A stretch of 64,000 nucleotides of DNA from Raineya sp. (GCA_025454915.1 JALONN010000013.1:43796-107795), one strand, 5' to 3'; numbered from the stretch's first letter, positions 17,260-25,773 are shown. Numbers and translations are program-made. The notes: generated from the letters alone by a model not told the origin.

Positions 17260-17946
17260 ATGAAAAACTCATTTATCTTGTTCTTTATATTTTGTGTTTT
17301 ATTTCATTCAAATGCTCAAAAAAACATAAAAACTTATGAAACTATCTTGAAATTTGACAAAGTAATTGTAGTTTGTGATAGTTTGAATGTTAAAATTATT
17401 GTTCAGGATATAGATAAAAGAGCCTTTCAGATATTTTGGGGACAGTTGAAATATCAAGAACAAAATAAATATCAAGTAATTATCAATCAATATGCTGATT
17501 TTGGTGTTATGAAGCCTTATGATTATGAAAATATTAAAAGTTTTAAGATTCATCTAAGACATCAAGATTCCAATTTAGTATCAAAAATCAAAGTTCGTTC
17601 AAAATATAATTCTGTTTACACTGATTTAATTCTTGATAAGCAAGAGACCAATATTCCTATTCCTAAATATCAGAACATTATCAATCAAAATTTGATTGAA
17701 GTTATTTATGTAACATTCTATCTGCCTTATGAAAATACGATAACTACTCAAAACATTCATTTCAAAGTAAGTAAAAGTGGTTATGATGCTGATATACAAG
17801 GAGGATTAAGTCAAAATTTACAAAATTTATCTTATAAAGATTTTTATATTTATTATGATAAAGATATCTTGATTTTAGATAGCGATATTTATTATTATGG
17901 TGTTGGTGTTATAAAAAACTTAATTCTTAAACAAGTAAAAAAATAA
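17260..17946 (+). CDS. secreted hypothetical protein
   Basis: This 228-residue protein has a clear signal peptide (FILFFIFCVLFHSNAQ), then a lysine- and tyrosine-rich mature part that looks like an all-beta domain with repeated short strands (KTYETILKF, KIIVQDIDK, YQVIINQY). It has no cysteines in its mature part. No family is recognised. The small gene at 17951 follows it by 4 bp and is likely in the same transcript. Confidence 0.6.
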   Translation: MKNSFILFFIFCVLFHSNAQKNIKTYETILKFDKVIVVCDSLNVKIIVQDIDKRAFQIFWGQLKYQEQNKYQVIINQYADFGVMKPYDYENIKSFKIHLRHQDSNLVSKIKVRSKYNSVYTDLILDKQETNIPIPKYQNIINQNLIEVIYVTFYLPYENTITTQNIHFKVSKSGYDADIQGGLSQNLQNLSYKDFYIYYDKDILILDSDIYYYGVGVIKNLILKQVKK

Positions 17947-17950
17947 CTTT

Positions 17951-18229
17951 ATGTCCCCTATCACCTTCAACAGCCATTATGAACTTGCTGGTGGCTATTT
18001 CGATAAAGATGAACAAGGCTGGTGTGCCTCGTATGTACATATTATCTGCGAAGATGGCATCCATATCAAATTCAGAGAGTATTATGATGCCAATGGCATT
18101 ATCCGTTCCGATTATAGCTCAGAAGGTACAATTCAAGAAGTACGAGGGGGTATTGTATTTATTTTACTCAAAAACGGAAGAATATTGCGTTTTTCTTTGG
18201 AGCATAACAAACTAGAAGAAGTTTCATAA
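17951..18229 (+). CDS. hypothetical protein (92 aa)
   Basis: This 92-residue soluble protein has no signal peptide or membrane segment. It contains the strands ELAGGYFDKDEQGW and GIHIKFREYYDANG, then GIVFILLKNGRILRF, and could be a small beta-barrel-like domain. Its last base is the first base of the DUF6314 gene ATG (TAATG), so the two are translationally coupled and probably act together. The family is not recognised. Confidence 0.6.
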   Translation: MSPITFNSHYELAGGYFDKDEQGWCASYVHIICEDGIHIKFREYYDANGIIRSDYSSEGTIQEVRGGIVFILLKNGRILRFSLEHNKLEEVS

Positions 18230-18699
18230 TGGAAGGTTTTATAGAAACACTTTTACAAATTCAGTCTTTTTTCTTTCAGGCTACTACAACCAAAGATACT
18301 CAGGGTTGGAATGCTCAAGGCAATGGCATTGTTACCGTTTCCAGCCCTGAAAAAGATATTGTTATTTTTGAAGAGTCAGGACTTTTAAGCCTTCCAAATC
18401 AGCCCAAACAGTTTAAATGCCATAATGTTTATCGTTGGACTTTTGAAACAGAAAAACGTATTAAGTTAGAACATTTACGTTTTGGAGAAGAAAACCCTGT
18501 ATATTTATTTCATCTAGTATATCAAGATACAGATACTTTCTCATCCATCTGCCCTCATGTGTGTGATAAAGACTTATATACAGCTCATTTACAATGTACT
18601 CCCAAACGCATTGTATTGGTTTGGGAAATAAAAGGAGACACCAAAAATGAAAAAATAGAGTATCATTATTCTACTACAAAAATTTTTGCCCCTCATTAA
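18229..18699 (+). CDS. DUF6314-like protein
   Basis: This 156-residue protein matches the pattern of DUF6314 as I recall it: GWNAQGNGIVTV near residue 25, RWTFETEKRIKLEHLRFGEENPVYLFHL near the middle, then CPHVCDKDLYTAHLQ and a final strand RIVLVWEIKGDTKNEKIEYHY. The family has no known function. The conserved histidine and cysteine pair (CPHVC) could bind a ligand or metal. It is coupled to the 92-residue upstream gene by a shared TAATG. Confidence 0.65.
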   Translation: MEGFIETLLQIQSFFFQATTTKDTQGWNAQGNGIVTVSSPEKDIVIFEESGLLSLPNQPKQFKCHNVYRWTFETEKRIKLEHLRFGEENPVYLFHLVYQDTDTFSSICPHVCDKDLYTAHLQCTPKRIVLVWEIKGDTKNEKIEYHYSTTKIFAPH

Positions 18700-18767
18700 A
18701 AGCCCCTAAATTATTCGTATCTTGCGGGATATTTTAACCAAAATTATCCTTTTATTTTTTTATTTGT

Positions 18768-19343
18768 ATGAGTTTAATAGATACCCTCAAGGCTCGTAGC
18801 AACAACCAATGTGAGCTTTGTTATGCTCAAGACACTTTGGAAGTCTATGATGTCCCTCCAAACAGCACACAATCCGAAGATGATAGCCTGTATATTTGTA
18901 AAAAATGTGCAAACCAGCTTCATAAAAAGGAAGAGTTAGATGGCAAACATTGGACTTGCCTTACAGAAAGCATGTGGAGTGAAATTCCTGCCGTAAAAGT
19001 AGTGGCTTGGCGTATGCTCAACAAACTTCAAACTGAGACTTGGGCAATGGAACAACTTGATATGTTGTATTTAGGTGATGAAACTCTCTCTTGGGCAAAA
19101 GCAGGCTACGAAGAAGATAACGAACTTACCGTTCACCAAGATAGCAATGGAAATATTTTACAAACTGGTGATAGTGTTGTACTTATTAAGAGTTTAGATG
19201 TGAAAGGCTCTAGTGTAAATGCTAAAATGGGAACAGCCGTTAGAAATATTCGTGTAGTAGAAGATAATCCTGCTTACATAGAAGGTAAAATTGATGGACA
19301 AACCATCGTAATTCTTACCAAATACGTCCGTAAAACGAATTAA
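18768..19343 (+). CDS. phnA: PhnA-family (YjdM) protein
   Basis: This 191-residue protein has two CxxC pairs at the N-terminus (CELC and CKKC) of a zinc-ribbon, and the family C-terminal domain DVKGSSVNAKMGTAVRNIRVV with IEGKIDGQTIVILTKYVRK. The family was named after the phosphonate operon of E. coli but is not the phosphonoacetate hydrolase; its biological role is unclear. It is about 80 residues longer than the E. coli protein, the size usual for the long form. There is no signal peptide. It is monocistronic and ends at a strong terminator. Confidence 0.85.
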   Translation: MSLIDTLKARSNNQCELCYAQDTLEVYDVPPNSTQSEDDSLYICKKCANQLHKKEELDGKHWTCLTESMWSEIPAVKVVAWRMLNKLQTETWAMEQLDMLYLGDETLSWAKAGYEEDNELTVHQDSNGNILQTGDSVVLIKSLDVKGSSVNAKMGTAVRNIRVVEDNPAYIEGKIDGQTIVILTKYVRKTN

Positions 19344-19347
19344 AATG

Positions 19348-19373
19348 AACGCCCTTGATTTTTCAAGGGCGTT
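19348..19373. terminator. bidirectional terminator overlapping the lipoprotein gene end
   Basis: AACGCCCTTGA (19348-19358) pairs with TCAAGGGCGTT (19363-19373) around TTTT. The TGA stop and last codons of the convergent minus-strand gene lie inside the second arm, so the terminator is built from coding bases. Confidence 0.8.
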
Positions 19374-19884
19374 GTTCTTTAAAAGTAGATTGCTCACTAT
19401 CAAAAATATATTTGAGTTTGGGCTTATTGAAATCAGGTGATTCTTTGAACTCTATTTCAAGAATCGGGAATTTCCAGTTATACGAACTGATTTCATCATG
19501 ACAGTTTCCAAAAGCGTCAGAAACGAAAGCCTTTCCTTTCTTAATCTGTAATACTCTGTACATAGTAGGGCAGCCATCTCCGTATTCCACATTCAGAAAA
19601 AAACAATTCTTAAATTCTTTATTGGCAAAGGGAGTGATAATTTCTTTTGGCTTACGATAACTATATTCTTTTATCAAAGTATCTTTTTTCCAAATAATTG
19701 CAAATTCATACATCTCTGTTTTACAGAAAATTAGAGGCTCTTTCTTTCCATTTTCCTCAATCATCACAATGTGTTTATCCATACAAGACAGATTATAATT
19801 AGCTCTAGGCGTTTTAAGGGATTGAGGCTTGGAACAAGCCGAAACAAGTAACCATACATACAAAAAATACTTCATCATGTTCAT
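19363..19884 (-). CDS. predicted lipoprotein
   Basis: This 173-residue protein has a lipoprotein signal peptide with the lipobox LVSAC (Cys17, counting from the first ATG), then a mature domain with four cysteines (CMDK, FCKTE, NCFFLNVEYGDGCP, NCHDE). Lipoprotein sorting to the outer membrane or periplasmic face is likely. No family is recognised. It is 3 bp from the HD-domain gene upstream, so the two probably share a transcript. Its final codons form an arm of the terminator described above. Confidence 0.6.
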   Translation of the reverse strand: MNMMKYFLYVWLLVSACSKPQSLKTPRANYNLSCMDKHIVMIEENGKKEPLIFCKTEMYEFAIIWKKDTLIKEYSYRKPKEIITPFANKEFKNCFFLNVEYGDGCPTMYRVLQIKKGKAFVSDAFGNCHDEISSYNWKFPILEIEFKESPDFNKPKLKYIFDSEQSTFKEQRP

Positions 19885-19887
19885 TTT

Positions 19888-20571
19888 TTAATTTTGAAAT
19901 AATTTCTCCAACTCATCAAACATTTCTTGGAGATTTGACTCATAGAGTTGAGTTGTAAAATGAGGATTTTCCTGTTTGTAAGTTTGCCACATTCTGCTAT
20001 CTCCTTTTTCGAGACTGTATTTAACATTAGCTAATCTATCACAAAGCTTTACGAAACGAGCCATAGGCGTATTTCTGATGCCTTCATAATAAGCATCGCC
20101 TGCTCTCTCTTTTCTGTTTTTGCCTTTCAGATTTGTAAGAGCATATGTAAGTTCTGCCACTTGCTCACCACAAGCAGTTTTTACATCATTATAGGTTTGT
20201 CTGCAATCTTCTATGGTATCGTGTGTCCAACAAGTCGCCAACGCATATTCTTTGGTATCTTGAGGCAGTAAATGCTCAAACTGAACCCCAAAATCGTACA
20301 CCATACGCAAATGTACTTCGTAAGGCAGGTTATCGTATGTATGATTCGTTTCTGTGTGGCATTTTACAGCGTATTTTTGAGCATTGACCACAATTTCAGA
20401 ATTAATAGAAAGCAGATTATCTTGTTTAAAATTTGTTTCAAAATCCTTTATATTAACTAAAAATTCACCTTCTGAGCTTTCCAAAAGCACCATTTGAACA
20501 TTCCAGTTTATTACTTTCACCTCTTTTTCGTCGTATATCCCTTTCATAATTTTCATATTTTTAAAAATCAA
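19888..20571 (-). CDS. SpoT/MESH1-like HD-domain phosphohydrolase
   Basis: This 227-residue protein has the (p)ppGpp-hydrolase type HD motifs: H87 in EVHLRMVYDF, the HDxxED motif as THDTIED at residues 116-122, and a late KLCDRLANVKYS corresponding to SpoT KLADRLHN. The 60 N-terminal residues are an unrelated strand-rich segment. It has no synthetase domain, so it could be a stand-alone alarmone or nucleotide hydrolase (inference). It may start at residue 6 or 9 (M, M), since three ATGs lie in the first 27 bases. It is divergent from ettA. Confidence 0.75.
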   Translation of the reverse strand: MIFKNMKIMKGIYDEKEVKVINWNVQMVLLESSEGEFLVNIKDFETNFKQDNLLSINSEIVVNAQKYAVKCHTETNHTYDNLPYEVHLRMVYDFGVQFEHLLPQDTKEYALATCWTHDTIEDCRQTYNDVKTACGEQVAELTYALTNLKGKNRKERAGDAYYEGIRNTPMARFVKLCDRLANVKYSLEKGDSRMWQTYKQENPHFTTQLYESNLQEMFDELEKLFQN

Positions 20572-20659
20572 AATACATAAAAAAATAGTTATTTGAAAGT
20601 AGAATATTTACAGGATATGTTTTTTCTCATGGATAATTCGAAAAAAATAAAAAAAAACG

Positions 20660-20667
20660 TATTTTTG
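20660..20667 (+). promoter_or_regulatory. possible -7 box of the ettA promoter
   Basis: TATTTTTG matches TAnnTTTG and lies 26 bp before the ettA start codon. A strong -33 TTTG could not be found at the normal distance, because the upstream run is mostly A. It fits a transcription start near 20675. Confidence 0.35.
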
Positions 20668-20693
20668 GCTATATTTTTCTAAATCATCATATT

Positions 20694-22355
20694 ATGAGTG
20701 AAACTATTATTTTTTCAATGGCAGGGGTTAGTAAAATATACCCTCCCAGCAAACAAGTGTTAAAAAATATCTATTTATCGTTTTTTTATGGTGCGAAGAT
20801 TGGGATTTTAGGTTTGAACGGTTCGGGAAAATCCACCTTGATGAAAATTATTGCAGGAATTGACAAAGATTATCTCGGTGAAGTAGTTTTTTCTGGCAAT
20901 TACACAACTGGTTATCTTTCTCAAGAACCCGAATTTGACAAAACCAAGACTGTTCGTGAGATTGTAGAAGAAGGTGTTGCCGAAACAGTTGCTCTCCTTA
21001 AAGAATTTGAAGAAATAAATCTTGCTTTTGGTGAACCCGATGCAGATTTTGATAAACTCATTGCAAGACAAGGTGAGGTACAAGAACGCCTTGACCATAT
21101 GGATGCATGGACGTTGGATGCTCGTCTGGAAAAGGCTATGGACGCTCTACGTTGCCCTCCTTCTGATGCTCTGATTGCCAATCTTTCTGGTGGTGAAAAA
21201 CGTCGTGTGGCTCTTTGTCGTTTGCTTTTACAACAACCTGATGTATTACTTTTGGATGAACCTACCAACCACTTAGATGCAGAATCGGTACACTGGCTTG
21301 AAAGACACTTACAAGAGTACAAAGGAACCGTTATTGCTGTTACCCACGACCGTTACTTCTTAGATAATGTAGCTGGCTGGATTTTAGAGCTTGACAGAGG
21401 AGAAGGTATTCCTTGGAAAGGAAATTACTCATCTTGGTTAGACCAAAAACAAAAACGTTTGGCTCAGGAAGAGAAATCAGAAACCAAGCGTATGAAAACC
21501 CTTGAAAGAGAGCTGGAATGGGTTCGTATGGCTCCCAAAGCTCGTCAGGCAAAATCGAAAGCCCGTTTAAGTGCTTATGAAAAAATGCTTTCTGAAGAAG
21601 GAAAAGAGAAAGAAGCAAAGTTAGAATTGTATATTCCTGCCGGACCTCGTTTGGGTAATAAAGTAATCATTGCTGACAATATCAGTAAAGCCTTTGGCGA
21701 CAAACTTTTATTTGAAAATCTGAGTTTTGCACTTCCTCCTGCTGGTATTGTGGGAGTAGTCGGACCTAATGGTGCTGGTAAAACAACACTCTTCAAACTC
21801 ATTACAGGTAAAGATAAACCTGATACAGGTACTTTTGAAGTAGGAGAAACTGTAAAAATTGCTTATGTGGATCAGGAACATGACAATTTAGACCCTGAAA
21901 AAACTGTTTTCCAAGCGATTTCAGAAGGTAATGAATGGGTGCAGTTAGGCAATATGCAAATGAATGCAAGAGCTTATGTAGGTAAATTTAACTTTACAGG
22001 AAACGACCAAGAAAAGAAAATTGGGGTACTTTCTGGTGGTGAAAGAAATCGTGTTCACCTAGCTATGACTCTTAAAGAAGGCGGAAATTTACTTCTTTTG
22101 GATGAGCCTACTAACGATTTGGATGTAAACACTTTAAGAGCCTTAGAAGAAGCCCTTGAAAATTTTGGTGGTTGTGCTGTAGTCATCTCCCACGACCGTT
22201 GGTTTTTAGATAGAATTTGTACGCATATTTTAGCATTTGAAGGTGATTCGCAGGTATATTTCTTTGAAGGTAACTATTCTGACTACGAAGAAAACCGCAA
22301 GAAACGACTCGGCAACGAAGCTCCCAAACGCATTAAATACAAAAAATTGATGTAA
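20694..22355 (+). CDS. ettA: energy-dependent translational throttle protein EttA (ABC-F)
   Basis: This 553-residue ABC-F protein has two ATPase domains. The first has Walker A GLNGSGKST, signature LSGGEKRRVAL and LLLDEPTNHLD; the second has GPNGAGKTT, LSGGERNRVHLA and LLLDEPTNDLD. The inter-domain linker is basic and lysine-rich (AKSKARLSAYEKML) as in EttA. The opening residues AGVSKIYPP are characteristic of EttA orthologues. It binds the ribosomal E site and regulates entry into elongation according to ADP/ATP ratio. The length nearly matches the 555 residues of E. coli EttA. Confidence 0.95.
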   Translation: MSETIIFSMAGVSKIYPPSKQVLKNIYLSFFYGAKIGILGLNGSGKSTLMKIIAGIDKDYLGEVVFSGNYTTGYLSQEPEFDKTKTVREIVEEGVAETVALLKEFEEINLAFGEPDADFDKLIARQGEVQERLDHMDAWTLDARLEKAMDALRCPPSDALIANLSGGEKRRVALCRLLLQQPDVLLLDEPTNHLDAESVHWLERHLQEYKGTVIAVTHDRYFLDNVAGWILELDRGEGIPWKGNYSSWLDQKQKRLAQEEKSETKRMKTLERELEWVRMAPKARQAKSKARLSAYEKMLSEEGKEKEAKLELYIPAGPRLGNKVIIADNISKAFGDKLLFENLSFALPPAGIVGVVGPNGAGKTTLFKLITGKDKPDTGTFEVGETVKIAYVDQEHDNLDPEKTVFQAISEGNEWVQLGNMQMNARAYVGKFNFTGNDQEKKIGVLSGGERNRVHLAMTLKEGGNLLLLDEPTNDLDVNTLRALEEALENFGGCAVVISHDRWFLDRICTHILAFEGDSQVYFFEGNYSDYEENRKKRLGNEAPKRIKYKKLM

Positions 22356-22359
22356 TTCT

Positions 22360-22386
22360 AAAGCCCTTGAAATTCAAGGGCTTTTT
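22360..22386 (+). terminator. ettA terminator
   Basis: AAAGCCCTTGAA (22360-22371) and TTCAAGGGCTTT (22373-22384) form a 12-bp stem followed by TT. It starts 5 bp after the ettA stop codon and uses the CCCTTGA core seen in two other terminators of this window. Confidence 0.9.
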
Positions 22387-22514
22387 AGTAGGCTATTTTT
22401 TTATGTGACACAAACTAACCATTCATCTCACAGACTCATTTTGATTTCTGATAATAAGCTTTTCTATTTAATTTTAGCCAATTATTATTCAATCTTTGTA
22501 AATAAAATCTTCTT

Positions 22515-22955
22515 ATGGCTGATTTACTTGCTTACCTTCAAAATGGGGCTTTTACTGTTTTTGCTCCTGGTGTTGATGCTTCTATCGAATTGGGTAAAAC
22601 CAGTACTAAAATGGACAAATTCCTTGCTTCTAAAGATAATGCACCTAATTTCTGTTTCATCTCTTATGATATTTTTGATGATAACATGAGTTATACAGAT
22701 GCAGAATCGGAAAGGGCATTTTTAGATAGAAATGAAGATTCCTCTATGAAACTACTCACAGATGCAAGCAACCAAGAGTGGCGTTATTACATGGCAGGTT
22801 TTAGACACAATGCCTTTGATATAGGTAGTTTAGGAGGTATTATTATAGTGAATGTAGATTTTGAGAAAGTCAAGAACTTCTTAGCTCAAGGAAAAGATAC
22901 TACTTGGTTGGTGTATGGCAAAAAAGGAGAAAAAGCGGAGTTATTTAACTTATAA
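22515..22955 (+). CDS. hypothetical protein
   Basis: This 146-residue soluble protein starts at ATG 22515. It has no signal peptide or membrane segment. Visible segments are TVFAPGVDASIELGKTSTKMDKFL, YMAGFRHNAFDIGSLGGIIIVNVDFEKVKNF and TWLVYGKKGEKAELF. I do not recognise the family. It is isolated between two strong terminators, so it is its own transcription unit, convergent with atpG. The gene has normal base composition for the window. Confidence 0.6.
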   Translation: MADLLAYLQNGAFTVFAPGVDASIELGKTSTKMDKFLASKDNAPNFCFISYDIFDDNMSYTDAESERAFLDRNEDSSMKLLTDASNQEWRYYMAGFRHNAFDIGSLGGIIIVNVDFEKVKNFLAQGKDTTWLVYGKKGEKAELFNL

Positions 22956-22967
22956 AACTTTCAAATA

Positions 22968-22996
22968 AAAAATCCCTTGAAATTCAAGGGATTTTT
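22968..22996. terminator. bidirectional terminator between the 22515 gene and atpG
   Basis: AAAAATCCCTTGAA and TTCAAGGGATTTTT pair over 14 bases (22968-22981 and 22983-22996). It is convergent between the 146-residue gene and the end of atpG, and shares the CCCTTGA-TCAAGGG core. Confidence 0.9.
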
Positions 22997-23019
22997 GTTT
23001 ATAAATATTTCTAAACATC

Positions 23020-23907
23020 TTAATTGTTCAGGGCTTCCGCACCACCAATAATCTCTAAGATTTCTTTGGTAATAGCAGCCTGACGAGAACGGTTGTATTC
23101 CAAACGCAATTGTTTTAAAATTTCGTTAGCGTTGTCAGTTGCTTTATCCATAGCTGTCATCCTTGCTCCATGTTCAGAAGCATTTGATTCTAAAACAGCT
23201 TTGTAAAGTTTCACTTTCAACGATTTAGGAATCAGTTCTGTAATAATTTCTTCTGCAGAAGGCTCCAAAATATAATCTGTTGAACTATTTTTAGTAGTTT
23301 CAATTTTATTCTCAGAAGCTAAAGGCAAGAACTGCTCTTGACATAATACTTGAGTAGCTACATTTTTGAACTCGTTGAAAACCAATGCTACTTTATCGTA
23401 ACGTTTCTCAGCATATAGATTCATGATATATTCACCAGCTTCTTTTACAGCATCAAAACTCAGACGAGTAAAAATGTTGGTAAACTCTTCTCCAATAACT
23501 GTATAATTACGTTTTTTGAAAAACTCAGCAGCTTTTTTACCTATACAAAGCAAATGAACATTGCCTTTTTCGTATTGGGTTTTGTACTCAGTTTTTAGCA
23601 ATTGGATAACATATTTCTGAATGCTACTGTTAAAACCACCACACAAACCTCTATCAGAAGTATGAACCACCAATAATACCTTCTCTACAGGTCTTTCTTG
23701 TAAGTAAGGGCTTTCAATTTCGCCAGCATAATTAGAAGAAAGATTACTTAATATGTTATTTAATGACTGAGCATAAGGACGCATCTGAGTAATAGCCTCT
23801 TGAGCTCTACGCAATTTAGCAGCAGCCACCATTTTCATGGCTTTTGTAATTTGCTGAGTAGAGTTAATCGATACGATTCTATTACGGGTTTCTTTAAGTG
23901 AAGGCAT
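23020..23907 (-). CDS. atpG: F1F0 ATP synthase gamma subunit
   Basis: This 295-residue protein opens with the family motif RNRIVSINSTQQITKAMKMVAAAKLRRAQ and closes with GARMTAMDKATDNANEIL and RSRQAAITKEILEIIGGAEAL, the conserved coiled-coil ends of gamma. It forms the rotating central stalk of the ATP synthase at the inner membrane. It lies downstream of atpA, as in the canonical F1 order, but 93 bp away with a repeat-containing spacer. The beta and epsilon genes are not in the window, and atpH is not adjacent. Confidence 0.97.
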   Translation of the reverse strand: MPSLKETRNRIVSINSTQQITKAMKMVAAAKLRRAQEAITQMRPYAQSLNNILSNLSSNYAGEIESPYLQERPVEKVLLVVHTSDRGLCGGFNSSIQKYVIQLLKTEYKTQYEKGNVHLLCIGKKAAEFFKKRNYTVIGEEFTNIFTRLSFDAVKEAGEYIMNLYAEKRYDKVALVFNEFKNVATQVLCQEQFLPLASENKIETTKNSSTDYILEPSAEEIITELIPKSLKVKLYKAVLESNASEHGARMTAMDKATDNANEILKQLRLEYNRSRQAAITKEILEIIGGAEALNN

Positions 23908-24000
23908 CTTTTAAATGACGAATTATAAATGATAAATTATGAGTAGTAAATCAAGAGTGATGGAGTAATTATTACCCATCACTCATAATTCATAATTTTA
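23908..24000. repeat. AT-rich repeat and hairpin in the atpA-atpG spacer
   Basis: The spacer holds a copy of the TCACTCATAATTCATAATT repeat and an inverted repeat in which GAGTGATGG pairs with CCATCACTC around an AT loop. It could attenuate transcription between atpA and atpG or be an inert repeat of the family found at 14905 and near 2470. Confidence 0.5.
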
Positions 24001-25575
24001 TTAATAATTTTTTGCTAAACGCAATGCCAATTCTTTCATTTTGGCTGTATCAGCATCTTCAAATTTACCTTTCTGAAGATTTGTAAGTACATCTTTATGT
24101 TCAGCACGCATCATGCGTAAGAATTCTTTTTCAAACTCTTTTACTTTCTCTACAGCAACTTTATCCAAACAGCCTTGTGTACCTACATAGATAATAGCAA
24201 TTTGCTCTTCTACTGATACTGGAGAGTATTGAGGTTGTTTTAGAATTTCAAGGTTTCTTCTTCCTCTATCAATTACAAGTTTAGTAGCAGCGTCCAAGTC
24301 AGAACCAAACTTAGCGAAAGCCTCTAATTCACGGAATTGAGCTTGGTCAAGCTTCAATGTACCAGCTACTTTCTTCATAGATTTGATTTGAGCGTTACCA
24401 CCCACACGGCTTACCGAAATACCTACGTTGATAGCAGGACGAATACCAGCGTTGAATAAGTTAGATTCCAAGAATATCTGACCATCTGTAATGGAAATTA
24501 CGTTGGTAGGGATATAAGCAGAAACGTCACCAGCTTGTGTTTCAATAACAGGTAATGCAGTCAATGATCCTCCACCTTTTACTTTACCTTTCAAAGATTC
24601 AGGAAGGTCATTCATATTTTTTGCCACTTCGTCAGAAGCGTTGATTTTTGCAGCACGCTCTAATAAACGAGAGTGTAGGTAGAAAACATCACCAGGGTAT
24701 GCTTCACGTCCTGGAGGTCTTCTTAGAAGAAGAGATACCTCACGATATGCAACAGCTTGCTTAGAAAGGTCATCAAATACCACTAAAGCAGGTCTTCCTG
24801 TATCACGGAAGTATTCGCCAATAGCAGCACCAGTGAAAGGAGCAAAGAATTGCATTGGAGCAGGGTCAGCAGCTGTAGCAGCTACCACAACTGTATAAGG
24901 CATTGCTCCACCTTTTTCCAAAGCTCTCATAACTTGAGCTACTGTAGATGCTTTTTGTCCGCAAGCTACATAGATACAATATACGGGCTCTCCTCTATCG
25001 TAAAACTCTTTTTGGTTAATGATAGTATCAATGATGATAGCCGTTTTACCAGTCTGACGGTCACCAATGATCAACTCTCTTTGACCTCTACCGATAGGAA
25101 TCATTGCATCAATCGCTTTGATACCAGTCTGTAAAGGTTCGTTTACAGGCTGACGGTAAATAACCCCAGGAGCTTTACGCTCTAAAGGCATATCAAATAA
25201 TTCTCCTTGTAAATCACCTTTTCCGTCAATAGGCAGACCTAAAGTATTTACAACTCTACCAAGCATAGACTCTCCAACCTTGATACTTGCAATCTTTTTG
25301 GTACGACGTACAGTATCACCTTCTTTCACCTCACCAGCTTCCATCAATACAGCACCTACGTTATCTTCTTCTAAGTTGAGGGCTAAGGCTCTTACACCAT
25401 TTTCAAACTCTAATAACTCACCAGCTTGTACTTTGGTAAGTCCGTAGATACGGGCAACGCCATCACCTACTTGAAGAACGGTACCTACTTCTTCTAATTC
25501 GGCTTCTGTTTTTACGTTAGAAAGTTGTTCTCTGAGAATCGCAGAAACTTCGTCAGGTCTTACGTTAATGTTCAT
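24001..25575 (-). CDS. atpA: F1F0 ATP synthase alpha subunit
   Basis: This 524-residue protein has the nucleotide-binding P-loop GDRQTGKTA (about residue 170), the alpha-type motifs RPAINVGISVSRVGG and DLDAATKLVIDRGRR, and the beta-barrel N-terminal domain with VGDGVARIYGL. It is the non-catalytic nucleotide-binding subunit of F1. It precedes atpG. A 198-bp spacer with a -7 box lies upstream, followed by an unrelated gene, so atpA appears to start its own transcript. Confidence 0.98.
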   Translation of the reverse strand: MNINVRPDEVSAILREQLSNVKTEAELEEVGTVLQVGDGVARIYGLTKVQAGELLEFENGVRALALNLEEDNVGAVLMEAGEVKEGDTVRRTKKIASIKVGESMLGRVVNTLGLPIDGKGDLQGELFDMPLERKAPGVIYRQPVNEPLQTGIKAIDAMIPIGRGQRELIIGDRQTGKTAIIIDTIINQKEFYDRGEPVYCIYVACGQKASTVAQVMRALEKGGAMPYTVVVAATAADPAPMQFFAPFTGAAIGEYFRDTGRPALVVFDDLSKQAVAYREVSLLLRRPPGREAYPGDVFYLHSRLLERAAKINASDEVAKNMNDLPESLKGKVKGGGSLTALPVIETQAGDVSAYIPTNVISITDGQIFLESNLFNAGIRPAINVGISVSRVGGNAQIKSMKKVAGTLKLDQAQFRELEAFAKFGSDLDAATKLVIDRGRRNLEILKQPQYSPVSVEEQIAIIYVGTQGCLDKVAVEKVKEFEKEFLRMMRAEHKDVLTNLQKGKFEDADTAKMKELALRLAKNY

Positions 25576-25624
25576 AAAACTTTATCAATCAGTTTAGAAT
25601 GGAATAAACGAAATAAATCAGCCA

Positions 25625-25632
25625 CAAAAATA
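25625..25632 (-). promoter_or_regulatory. possible -7 box of the atpA promoter
   Basis: On the minus strand TATTTTTG matches TAnnTTTG. It lies about 50 bp upstream of the atpA ATG, a plausible distance, with no clear -33 element. It supports transcription starting here and not at an upstream atpH. Confidence 0.4.
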
Positions 25633-25720
25633 GTAATTCTTTGTATAACTCATTTATTCTGAAAGATTTTTTTTTATGATTTTTATCAAACTTTCTAATA
25701 AATGCCCATTCAATCAAATA

Positions 25721-25752
25721 AAAAGCACCCAAAAATATTTTTGGATGCTTTT
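25721..25752. terminator. terminator between the 25774 gene and atpA
   Basis: AAAAGCA-C-CCAAAAAT and ATTTTTGG-A-TGCTTTT form a long stem with one mismatch, ending in TTTTT on the plus side and AAAA on the other. It lies just beyond the stop codon of the minus-strand 169-residue gene and ends its transcript. Confidence 0.75.
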
Positions 25753-25773
25753 TATTCATTACTTATCTGTATT

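Noticed and set aside
20808..21322. Two minus-strand ORFs inside ettA
   Set aside because: They are antisense shadows of a clear ABC-F gene whose motifs read without interruption on the plus strand, and their residues show no protein-like pattern.
22405..22689. A 94-residue plus-strand ORF before the 22515 gene
   Set aside because: It overlaps the well-formed 146-residue gene in another frame, and its product is a low-complexity hydrophobic string.
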